Shown here one piece after another: positions 33,690 to 43,060 of a DNA stretch of 64,000 nucleotides (positions are counted from its first letter, which is position 1; each line of letters starts with the position of its first letter). The notes under the pieces were generated by a model, which had not been told where the DNA came from, did no database searches, and worked only from the letters and a program-made list of their open reading frames with translations. This DNA comes from Siphonodentalium dalli. Its lineage: Eukaryota > Mollusca > Scaphopoda > Gadilida > Siphonodentaliidae. Made by a program: the position numbers and the translations under genes. Where the stretch lies: positions 134,749,587-134,813,586 of the forward strand of contig CP136061.1 in assembly GCA_032622095.1 (NCBI GenBank), read 5' to 3'.

Positions 33690-33985
33690 TTTCATGCTTT
33701 TCCCCAAAAATGCCTCTAGGGTTCTAGTATTCCACAAATGTAGCTTTTCCGACCAGACTATTACGGTGTTTACGGCCAAAAATCAAGACTTTGGATTTAG
33801 AAATATTAATGGTTAGTTTCCTAGATGTACAGTATATATGCATAGAAACAGTCATGGAACCGTTGTAACCCACTAGAGGACTTTGCTAGGATAACAGTAT
33901 CATCAACATAAATTAAAATAAACAGTTTCAGGTAGAGGTCTGTGTCTAGTCCATTGAAGGTTCCGGAATCAAAGCAGGTGTATAG
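33690..33985 (-). pseudogene. Reverse-transcriptase palm fragment with YVDD motif
   Basis: On the minus strand the block FNGLDTDLYLKLFILIYVDD continues TVILAKSSSGLQR (about 33965-33875). Then, after a frameshift, comes KLTINISKSKVLIFGRKHRN with SLVGKATFVEY (about 33810-33715). YVDD is the catalytic motif C of the palm (usually YADD in this group), and the WKLxxNxxKTKxxxF block that follows it is standard for non-LTR elements. Only about 95 codons survive, with a frameshift and stops. On the upstream side it is cut off by repeat G. Confidence 0.8.
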
Positions 33986-33989
33986 CTAT

Positions 33990-34140
33990 TCCGACAATCG
34001 GCTGATTGGTTAATCGATTTTCCCTTAAATGTTGCGATTGGTTTAATTTGACTGACGCTGGCGTGATGCTTCTTGAAAGTAATGGGATTCCCTGTTATTT
34101 AGTTCAGAATCTGGAACGCGTAGCTTGTTCAATAGTATGT
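33990..34140 (+). repeat. Repeat G, copy 2 (single unit)
   Basis: CCGACAATCG, TTTGACTGACGC, GTGATGCTTCTTG, AGTAATGGGATTCCCTG and ACGCGTAGCTTGTTCAATAG match 10478-10725, with one CCAAT/CRE-like unit instead of four and a degraded CRE and TATA. Confidence 0.6.
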
Positions 34141-35055
34141 ATGTCTGGCTATATATAGGCCTAATGCAGCCTAATGCCGAAAAAAGTGGCCGACCGTTCA
34201 ATTTCAATAAAATAATTCAACTATTATCCAAAATGATTGAATAGGACAACATTCCAATCACATCAACTAGACGTGCTTTGCGCAATTACCTGGGTATACA
34301 ACCTAACAGTTTCAGTGATCCTGGGTAACAAACTATCAGTTTTGCGAACCTATGCAACGGGATAACAACCAATTCAGCCACATTACTGCTCTCTTAACGG
34401 AACACACATTGTGTATGTCGTCTGTGTCTCTCAAGTGGACGCACCCGCCCAGCGGACCACCCGCAAGAACAACCACAATAATAACGATCGCAACACAACA
34501 TGCGTCCTTCGCAAACAGGTTTCTCAAAGTTGGAGTTTTCTGATCGCCCAATTTGAACAGGGTATGTTTTAATCCATAATAACAAATTAGAAGTTTGTAC
34601 AGGCGGAGTTCTATAATAGCCCATAATGTTTGCCAATATGTCTGAAGTCAATGCGTGGATGCTATGTGATGAATTGAAACCGAAAGCGGCTTTATAATGA
34701 TCTAGTTTTGTGTGTTTTCTGTCAACCAACAACCAGTTATTACACACGAGGACTATGATAGGAAAACACTCCGGCGTGTTTATCGACGTGGTCTTTGAAT
34801 GCCATGTATGGGCTGACTGCGTGTTAGATATCGGTGGTGGTCTCTTCGTGTCGCCGCGGCCATTGACGCATCTTATGAAAAGAACATTTAAGGAGTTAAT
34901 AAGACAGGCAGAAAATAATTGTATGACAAAATTAAATATCAAAACTATTTATACTGGCATGATTCGAAACGAATTGGCTGAGTTAGATGTTTGATGATAA
35001 TTATTTATCATTTTGTGTGGACTAGAGTAGCAGAAGCTGCATGGGTTTTTTGAGA
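34141..35055. other. Unclassified region with the longest non-repeat ORF
   Basis: The minus-strand frame 34394-34942 has 182 codons and mixed composition with a cysteine-rich stretch near its C-terminal end (CCDRYYCGCSCG). The plus-strand frame 34710-34994 (94 codons) overlaps it. I recognise no domain, and the two cannot both be real as read. An unrecognised exon, a decayed element ORF and chance are all possible. Confidence 0.3.
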
Positions 35056-35131
35056 CAGTGCAAATGTTTTTTGGTTTTTGGATTGGGTGGGATTAGAACT
35101 CAGGCCCGTGACGCCGAGCGTGCCTCGCGTC
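35056..35131 (-). ncRNA. tRNA-like or SINE fragment (weak)
   Basis: The minus strand reads GCGAGGCACGCTCGGCGTCA then CGGGCCTGAGTTCTAATCCC, like the anticodon-to-T-arm part of a tRNA with an AGTTCTAATCC B-box variant. Stem pairing is poor and no A box or acceptor stem is convincing, so a tRNA-derived SINE relic is more likely than a tRNA gene. Confidence 0.25.
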
Positions 35132-35444
35132 TCAAAATCTGGCGTATACCATATAGAGTAGTAGAGAATATAAGATAAAACAAATGATAAAAATTGTTAT
35201 AGATTGTAAGAACAAATTATACAAAATGATAAAAGTTGTTAAATGAATGTAAGAACAAATTATAAAAATGATAAAAATTGTTAAAGAATGTAAAAAAATT
35301 GATAAAAATGATAACGAATTGTTAGGCCAATGAATTCTCTTATATATGCGAGGCGACCTATGGTCAACTCGCATATATAAGAAAATGGATTGGCACAGGG
35401 TTTTTAATGTTGCACCAGCGCTGCTCCCGTCATGAAAGGGTTAA
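35132..35444. mobile_element. Family A element, right half only (copy 2)
   Basis: An AT-rich tandem spacer (units of about 28-30 bp, ATGATAAAAATTGTTAAAGA type) leads to the right hairpin at 35326-35394, then CACAGGG and the terminal TGCACCAGCGCTGCTCCCGT with CATGAAAGGG-TTAA (35441-35444). The left hairpin and terminus are missing. Confidence 0.75.
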
Positions 35445-36890
35445 GGGTATCCTTGACGTAACCAAGATAGCTGTTGAGTTTGTATACACCTCACTCATAT
35501 GAATGCCGCCATTGCAAGACTACAACTGCAATTTATTTGAAATTTCACAAGCGCATATGAATATGAGTGAACAATTTGTTGGCATCAAATCGATATTTTC
35601 AGAACATATTTCATTTCACCTACAAAATTAACTGGAAAGTGAGCAAGGTACGCACGCCGGTCATTAATAGTGATAACTAATAAATAAAAATAAAATAAAA
35701 TTATTGTGGCAACTTTCACATAATAGCTCACTGTTTGAGCTATAAATCCATTGAATGCAAGGCACCCTCCATTGTTTAAACACAAGTATGTGGACATTTG
35801 CTTTTTGGAACTATCTTCTGGTATGGGAACAGCCAAGTTGGTAATGAAGTTATGTGATATAAAATCTCGTCTATTTTGATCTCACATTGTAACGATCTCA
35901 TTCAGTAATGGGACTTTTTTGTATATTTAAGCACAACATGTCATTTGTAGGCAATAGTTCATAGATTTCATGATACATCAAATTCAACCGTCGGATCATA
36001 AACTGTGACACCGGAGCATTATGGCAAAAATGGGCTTGCATATATTCATACTTTAGAGAATTTATAACTGAAACTTTATCAGAAAGTTGAGAAACAACAC
36101 AAAGAAGATAGTATATATTCTAATTTCATATAAGAATAGTATAATTATCCATTATATTTTGAATTCTTTACAGTCACCCATTGGACTAAAACGGAAACGA
36201 GCTTTCGAGTTTTTTTTTTCTTCTGAGAAAGGTTACACAACAATACAACAGTCATGACAATAAATTTGAATTACCGATCGTGTACCGATCTATACCTGCA
36301 TGAATTATAAATGTTGCAGAATATTTCCGTTGTGTATTTTGCGTTTAATTGAGAATAATTATTCACTGCAAATATGAGACCGCATGCAGCACTAAAAATA
36401 GATCCGGGGAACACCGGGAATTTATACTCTCTAAACATATATATATACATTTTTTTTCTTGAATTGTTTTTATATTTGTATACAATATCTTAGGTTGCCT
36501 GTCTTATGAATACTCAGGTGTTTATCCTGTATAAGACCAAAAGTTATTTAGAAATTCAATTTTTTAACACTTTGGGTGAGTTTACATTGGTGTGGATCTG
36601 TGTACATTTCTACATGCACACAAGAGTAAATGGTTATATACAGAAATGCACACAGAAAGAAAAAGGTAATCGTTCGTGTGAGCAAAACTCGTATCCGTTA
36701 TAATTAAATAAATTCATGGACAGGCAAATCGGATTTGATTAATCATTACTCGGCATATCGTATATATGTGCTTAATAATTGTCAGTTCAACACACGTATT
36801 ATAAGCTATGCCATGACATCAGATGGTTCGCTAATGTGATCACATTTAAGTACTTTGTATATATATGGAAAAGCAAACATCTGGGACATC
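35445..36890. other. Unclassified AT-rich region
   Basis: No gene, RNA or dispersed repeat was supported. Short frames at 35585-35836 (-) and 36506-36703 (+) lack domains. Confidence 0.35.
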
Positions 36891-37316
36891 GAACGGTCCA
36901 GAAACATGCCTATATGAGCGTATATGAGCGAGGTCAAGGTCAATGACCCGGACGCGCGTGAAATTGGACACGCCCATATTGTTCCCGGGATCAAAGTAGG
37001 CCTACATATATACCAAATTTGAGTCGGATCGGTCGAAGTCCAGAAACATACCTATATGAGCGAGGTCAAGAACACGATGGCACGTTAAATTGGACCCGCC
37101 TATATTGTTCCAGGGATCAAAGTAGGCCTACATACCAAATTTGAGTCGGATCGGTCGAGGTCCAGAAATTTCAGTCCGATATGAGCGTATATGAGCGAGG
37201 TCAAGGTCAAGGACACGGTTGCACGTGAAATTGGATCCGCCCATATTGTTCCCGGGATCAAAGTATAGGCCTACATACCAAATTTGAGTCGGATCGGTCG
37301 ATCAGTTTTCGAGTCT
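36891..37316 (+). repeat. Three-copy tandem repeat, unit about 122-145 bp
   Basis: Units start near 36891, 37031 and 37153. They share GGTCCAGAAA, TATATGAGCGAGGTCAAG, AAATTGGA(C/T)CCGCC, CATATTGTTCCCGGGATC, AAAGTAGGCCTACAT and CAAATTTGAGTCGGATCGG. The last unit ends ATCAGTTTTCGAGTC and is followed by a (CA)/(CATA) microsatellite at 37318-37351, a typical arrangement of a short-repeat-bearing mobile element. Confidence 0.85.
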
Positions 37317-37351
37317 ATAACACACACACACATACATACACACATACATAA

Positions 37352-38112
37352 GTTCCAAAATATATAATATATAATTATGGGTGAATTAAAGCAATCAAGC
37401 AACTAATTGTATGTTTCTCAAATTTCAAGGATTGACCATGGCTTGGAACGAACAGTGTCGGACACACCACCGGAAGGACGACCGTCTCTTCCCTTAAATG
37501 ACCCCGAGTGAAGATGAATATATTTGGAAGCAATGATTTGAATTTCTCTTTCAACAGTCTCATGACAGGTGTTCAAGTCGACACAAATGATTTCGATTTT
37601 CCAATTCGTATGATCCACTGGGCGAATTCTAGCCATGACTTCTACGGTGTTACCAAATCAGATTAGCTCTAATTCACAAATACTGTCGCATTCAACGGAA
37701 AGTCTCATTATCGGAGTTAGCATAATGCAAAAAGTCAGCGCGGACAAAGGACTGTCGCGCGAATTCGCCATTAATGATGTCGATGTGAGCATGATTTGAA
37801 ACAGCTTTATTCACAAACACAGTCCAATAAAGATGAAACAGACGTGCATTGGAAATAACGCCAAGCATGAACGTGTCACACTATTTTAGTGTGCAAGAGC
37901 TGAGATCAAGATACATAAAGCCATTACCCACCTGGGCAAGGGGTCCTGCTATGGTGTTGGTACAAGGGTCCAGCCGAATTGATATTATGTTGGTAGCGCA
38001 AACTGATGATGTTAAGACAAAGTGATTCGCGGTGTTCGGATAACATGAACCAAAGGTTTATATATAGTCATCTCAATTATTGACGGCTTGCAACAAACAA
38101 CCAACACATCCA
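37352..38112. other. Unclassified region
   Basis: Two minus-strand frames (37375-37563, 37418-37636) overlap each other with no recognised domain. Nothing else was seen. Confidence 0.35.
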
Positions 38113-38500
38113 TTATTAAAATGATGTGAAACACTCCGGCAGGGTGATCAAATAGAAATTGAGAATAATCTTCCCCAACGTAGTTATTTTTTTTACGATT
38201 ATTAATCAAAATTGACAACACACACCGTCATTCTTATATATTAATTAAATGCAATGACTCTCGATGGCGAAATCATTTGTGTTAGTTTGTCGCCGATTGT
38301 TGCGTCCCGAATCGAGATGTAAATATTTACAATTAAGAGTAGTTCAGACGATGTTTTCTATGGAGTGGTATGACCGATTTCGTTGAAATTTTCGGCGATG
38401 TTAGTAGAATGCTACATTCCCCAGGTTAGCATATAGCGCCTGCACTAACTTATCAATTTCAAGCACCCGAACAAGTCCATAATATGTCTTAAAATAATTT
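38113..38500 (+). repeat. Dispersed repeat L, copy 1
   Basis: It is collinear with 48531-48918 at roughly 80 percent by eye. Shared blocks include GTGAAACACTCCG, ACAACACACACCGTCATT, GACTCTCGATGGCGAAATC, GTTGCGTCCCGAATCGAGA, GTAGAATGCTACATTCC and CACCCGAACAAGTCCATAAT. No ORF or inverted ends were found in the shared part. Confidence 0.75.
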
Positions 38501-39028
38501 CACAATATTCATTGTTTTATACACACATGGCTTTTCCTCGATTTGTTCAGATCAACCAAACACTTACAAAATGACAACTTAAGAAAAAAATAAAGTTGCA
38601 ATTTCTTAACAGCATTGCCCTACCAGCATCATATCAATTCGATAAGACCGCCCAGCATCATAGGAAATTAGCAGAATCACTTATTCAGGTGTATACATGA
38701 CGGGTATGCGCCGTCTGTGTGAGCATTAAGACTTCTGAAATTCCACAAGTGATCATTTACACTTGATATTCGCCATTTAACATTAAAATATGTTACAATA
38801 ATCAATGTTATAACTCTGCGAACAATCTAAGGTAATGGTATAGACCTCCATAATTTCGAAATCAATCATTATTGTACATATAACATGCATCGTCAGCGAA
38901 GGGCCCGCAAAATGTATGATTTTTAAAATCAAAATGTTGAAAAACTAACACCGTTATAACATTCACCGGGGTATACCCCGAGTCACCATACCAACGGGAT
39001 GCTAGGATGAGGGCTGTATTTTCTATTG
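38501..39028. other. Unclassified region
   Basis: The end (38930-38990: AACACCGTTATAACATTC, CGAGTCACCA) resembles a block at 53510-53550, suggesting another dispersed repeat. Confidence 0.35.
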
Positions 39029-39272
39029 TTAACCCTTTCATGACGGGAGCTGCGCTGGCGCAACATTAAAGACCCCTGTGCCAATGCATTCTCTTATATA
39101 TGCGCGAGTCGACAATAGGTTGCCTCGCATATATAAGAGAATGCATTGGCCTAAGAATTGTTTATCATTTTTGTTTAAATTTTTCTTACATTCTTTAACA
39201 ATTTTTAATATTTTTTTAATAAATTTTCTTGCATTCTATACAAAATTTTATCATTGTTTCTTATATTTTCTC
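39029..39272. mobile_element. Family A element, left half only (copy 3)
   Basis: TTAA-CCCTTTCATGACGGGAGC leads to CGCTGGCGCAACATTAAA, then the left hairpin (39080-39150), then the AT-rich spacer, which stops near 39270. It is complementary in content to copy 2, which has only the right half. Confidence 0.8.
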
Positions 39273-39774
39273 CCAGAACAGAATGTGTTATATGGCGGTA
39301 TTCAAGAAGTCTGCGTCCTATGTGTCACCAATTAAATTCTGCTTGATTTATGAACAGTTTAGTGCTTGAAAGATTGAATATTAATGATAAAATTGGCCAT
39401 TAAGCACCACTTAACGGAATATCATGAAGCTCGCACCATTTCATTGTGTGTGATATCAAGCTGAGAGATGGATTCACTCAGACGCAAACTATATGACGAT
39501 TAAACTAGTGATCCGAGAGCGATTCGTTGGCTCGTCTGCATATCATCTTTTACATAAATGGCTTAAAAACTACACGATCTCACAGCGTGGTGGCATTCCG
39601 TAACCAGCGAGAGAACATAAAGTAGTATCATTGATGACATTTTCTCACAGATACATAATATGTAAGGTGTTTGAGCTCATGGGAGGCCAGCATTACACAG
39701 ACATTACTGTCTAACCGTAGCTTTTGTACATTTTATACCGATACCCGCGACTATAGAGTCGCTGCATAATCTCA
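39273..39774. other. Unclassified region
   Basis: Nothing was supported. Confidence 0.3.
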
Positions 39775-40245
39775 ATGAGAGGGAGAGGGAGAAGAGAGAC
39801 TGCGTGTGATGATGATCATATTATGATCATGTTGATTATGATGGTGATGATGATGATCATCATGGACGATGGTGATGATGACGACAATATGATGATGAAG
39901 ATGGCGACGACGATAATCGTGGTGATTATGATGAAGACGACGACCACGGGTGACGATGATGATGATTATGACGACGTCCACATGTGACGATGTTGATACG
40001 ATGACGACGACGACCGGACGACGATGATGATGATGTTGTTGATGATGATGTTGATGATGACGATAATGATGATGATGGTGATGTTGTTGTTGATGATGAT
40101 GATGATGATGACGACGATGATGATGATGATGTTGTTGTTGATGTTGATGATGATAATGTTGTTGATGATGATGATGATGATGATGGCGACGACGATGATG
40201 ATGTTGATGATGATGGTTATGATAACGATGATGATAACGCTCTAG
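39775..40245 (+). repeat. Long compound trinucleotide repeat (GAT/GAC/GTT)
   Basis: About 430 bp of GAT with interspersed GAC, GTT and GGT triplets. The 166-codon minus-strand frame across it is histidine-rich repeat translation. Trinucleotide order is scrambled, so it is old. GAT is also the tail repeat of the CR1-like family in this window. Confidence 0.9.
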
Positions 40246-40445
40246 AGCTAGGTCGCTGTATATTTTGTACATTCATGATTTCTTCATTCTGTGCATCTTT
40301 TGTAAATAATTTCGTTTTCTCATGTAAATTGGATCAGAGAATAAAGTAATTATTATTTGAAAGTGTGGGCAAAACAAGAACTTTGCATTGTCGTTTTGTT
40401 AGTTTGTTATATCTTTAATATAGCAATTAATCTACCAATGTGCTT

Positions 40446-40562
40446 TGAGCTCAGTGAGAGCTTTCCGATGAATGGCAACAAGCCATATTTCCGACTAAAT
40501 CCTGAAAAATTACCCATAATTCCGATGTGGTTAAGCAGTCGATTATTTGGGGCATTACTGTA
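40446..40562 (+). mobile_element. Half copy of the mariner-like MITE (right arm only)
   Basis: It starts at the hairpin tip (AGTGAGAGCTTTCCGATGAA) and runs to GGCATTACTGTA. It matches 7190-7300 and 18548-18663, and the left arm is absent. Confidence 0.75.
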
Positions 40563-40664
40563 AGACAAGGTTGAGCGAGAGCGTGTTATGCCCGCTATAT
40601 ATATGCACTCTGATTTGCCGAATTCAACTGGAATAATTAGAAAATTCGTGACATTCGCCTCAAA

Positions 40665-40671
<7 letters not shown>

Positions 40672-40738
<67 letters not shown>
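40672..40738 (+). repeat. (GA)n microsatellite
   Basis: An uninterrupted run of about 33 GA dinucleotides. Confidence 0.95.
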
Positions 40739-40740
<2 letters not shown>

Positions 40741-40777
40741 CTGCAGTTTACGGAGTTATGATTGCTTATTTTCACTA

Positions 40778-41160
40778 AGATAAGATAAGATAAGATAATT
40801 TTAATGCATGAAACACCCGTAAGTTAGGCAGTATGCATACAATGATTATATGATATAAATGAAGAGTAATGGTACAAAAAGAGTATAAAACATGAAATGT
40901 ATATATGAATTATCACGAACTTTTATTTTGTAAAAATATTGTTCGCTTGTCGAAGTATTGACGGATCACGTTGCAGATCTTTCCACAGTTTTCGTTCTCG
41001 TTTGTCATAATTTTAATGAATTTACCGTTTTCATCCAATGACACGAAGTTGTCACAATATTGTTTCATTAGCAAAAATAATTTATCCCTTAAATCTGAGT
41101 ATAATGGACATTCCATAATTACATGTAGTTAATTTTCAACCTTTATTGGGAGTGGAGTAT
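40778..41160 (-). pseudogene. Non-LTR retrotransposon extreme C terminus with TTATC-type tail
   Basis: On the minus strand, after VEN-stop-LHVIM comes ECPLYSDLRDKLFLLMKQY, then FVSLDENGKFIKIMTNENEN and CNVIRQYFDKRTIF. This matches the final Cys/His-ECPxYxDxR domain of several non-LTR families. About 115 bp after the ORF, the element ends in four TTATC-type pentamers (40778-40798). One in-frame stop and the lack of the rest of the RT show that it is dead. Confidence 0.8.
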
Positions 41161-41235
41161 GATGAACTCAATTCGTGAGTCATATTACATAAATTAATCA
41201 ACTATACTAGTATATATTTCAATCATGTTTTACGT
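41161..41235. other. Spacer
   Basis: Nothing was seen. Confidence 0.3.
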
Positions 41236-41428
41236 TTAACCCTTTCTATACTAAATACTCATTGACGAGTAGTCCCCTTTGGAAATGTTCAGATAATAAG
41301 TTCAACAAACTTGTATTATCTGACGTCTGATTATTTTCATGAACACCCATTCATATGAATAATAGACCAGTCCGTTATTTACTTTTATAACTGGATGGGA
41401 GAATCCATTTAGTATAGAACGGGTTTAA
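41236..41428. mobile_element. 193-bp TTAA-flanked MITE
   Basis: The ends are TTAA-CCCTTTCTATACTAAAT and the inverse ATTTAGTATAGAACGGGTTTAA. An inner hairpin CAGATAATAAGTT / AACTTGTATTATCTG is near 41290-41322. TTAA edges and a CCCTTTCT start relate it to the other CCCTTTC elements here, while the inner sequence is different. Confidence 0.65.
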
Positions 41429-42009
41429 CTGATATTCATTATTTCTCATATAAAGTAAAGTTTGATGTGTCAGATGATTTTGAAATACGTGTACAATTGT
41501 ATGGTCTATGATATAGGTTAATGGTTCAAGGTAAGATATACCTATATTTGGACATATCGATTTTAGTGGACATGCACGTGGTGTCTCGTGTAACAGTTTC
41601 TAGACAAAAACTATTTTACGACTGTATTATAGGCTCATAATCAGAATATTCATGGACGCAGTAAATCGCTTCTTGATTCGATAGTTCTCGCGTGAGTGCG
41701 TTTTTGTGCGAGATTTTGTCGGAAATATCAATGGGATTATCAACATAAAAATTTAATCGGAATAAAATTAGATATTAATATTGGCAACACTAACGCCCCA
41801 AATAGACTGTCGTTTTGTGTTGTAAAGACGAGGTGAATGTGCGTTATGCGCACGATTCGAGATTTATATTTCAGTGCCCAGTTATATATAATTATTTGCT
41901 TCGGGTCTATTCATGTTGTGTAATTGGTATACATGTCCAGTAAATAGCTCCCACCTTGATCGTTCCATCAACCGCGTCTCTCACAAAGAGCGTCCTTGCT
42001 TATGTTGCA
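41429..42009. other. Unclassified region
   Basis: Nothing was supported. Confidence 0.3.
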
Positions 42010-42577
42010 CAAAGCAACATTAAAAACCCTGTGCCAATGCATTCTCTTTATATGCGAGTCGACCATATGTCGCCTCGCACATATAAGTCAATGCATTGGC
42101 TTAAACAAAATTTACATTGGCCTAAACAAAATTTATCATTTTTTTTAAAATGTTTCTTACATTCTTCAGCATTCTTTAACAATTTTTATAATTTTTTCTC
42201 ACATTCCTTAGCAATTTTCAACAATTTATATATTTTTTTCTTACATTCTATAACAATTTTTATCATTTTTTGTTATATTCTTTAACAATATTATCACGTT
42301 TCTTACATTCTTTAAACAATTTAAAAAAATATTATATTTTTTCTTACATTATTTACAAATTTTTAGTACTTTTTCTTACATTCTTTAACAATTTTTATAA
42401 ATTTTTTATCATTGTTTCTTACATTCTTATTTTTAAAACTTTTTTATTACATTTCGTTAACAATTATAAAAATGATATAAAATTTGTTACGACCTGTGGT
42501 CTACTCGCATATATAAGAGAATGCATTGGCACAGGGTTTTCGCAAAAAATCAGGAATCCCCGTCATGAAAGGGTTAA
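42010..42577. mobile_element. Family A element with expanded AT spacer (copy 4)
   Basis: The left hairpin (42031-42100), a spacer of about 370 bp made of roughly a dozen 28-32 bp units (TTTTTCTTACATTCTTTAAC type), a partial right hairpin (42490-42530) and the right terminus CCCGTCATGAAAGGG-TTAA (42574-42577) are present. The leftmost terminal repeat is missing, although GCAACATTAAA remains. Confidence 0.75.
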
Positions 42578-42754
42578 TACAGAGCGTTCTCGATTAGGAG
42601 AAGTATTACTAATGGCTAATTTTGTGGATTCTCAAAACGCATGCATGTGTGACTGTTATTGCAAATATCTTTTTAATTTTCATTTGCCTGGTAACAGGAA
42701 AAGTGGCGTAGGAAATTCTGACTTATTTTTGGTGTCAAATCTGATAGGGCATCT
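42578..42754. other. Spacer between two family A copies
   Basis: 42690-42754 repeats words found at 11185-11260 (GGAAATT, TTTGGTGTCAAATC, ATCTTTAA). Confidence 0.4.
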
Positions 42755-43060
42755 TTAACCCTTTCATAGACGGGAGCTGCGCTGGCTCAACATTAAAGAC
42801 CATGTGTCAATGGGTCGCCTCGCATCTATATAAGAGAATGCATTGGCCTAACAATTTTTTATCAATTTATCTTACATTCTTTAACAATTTTTATCATTTT
42901 TTCTTACATTCTTCAACAATTTTTTAATGTTTTTATAATTTTGTTCTCACATTCTATAACAATTTTTATATTTGTTTTCTTATATTCTTTAACAATTTTA
43001 TCATTTTTATCATTTTTTTTCTTACAATCTTTATAAATTTTTATCATTTTTTATTAATTT
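42755..43060. mobile_element. Family A element, left part of a split copy (copy 5)
   Basis: TTAA-CCCTTTCATAGACGGGAG starts the copy. The left hairpin is reduced (about 42808-42846), and the AT spacer then runs to 43060, where foreign sequence begins. The missing right half appears at 46102-46355. Confidence 0.7.

Noticed and set aside
36891-37316. CRISPR-like array
   Set aside because: The units are contiguous tandem copies without unique spacers, in an animal-type genome context.
39772-40272. 166-codon histidine-rich frame on the minus strand
   Set aside because: It is translation of the (GAT)n/(GAC)n repeat and has no non-repeat part.
40407-40775. 122-codon minus-strand frame
   Set aside because: It spans the (GA)n tract and the half MITE; the SLSLSL run is microsatellite translation.
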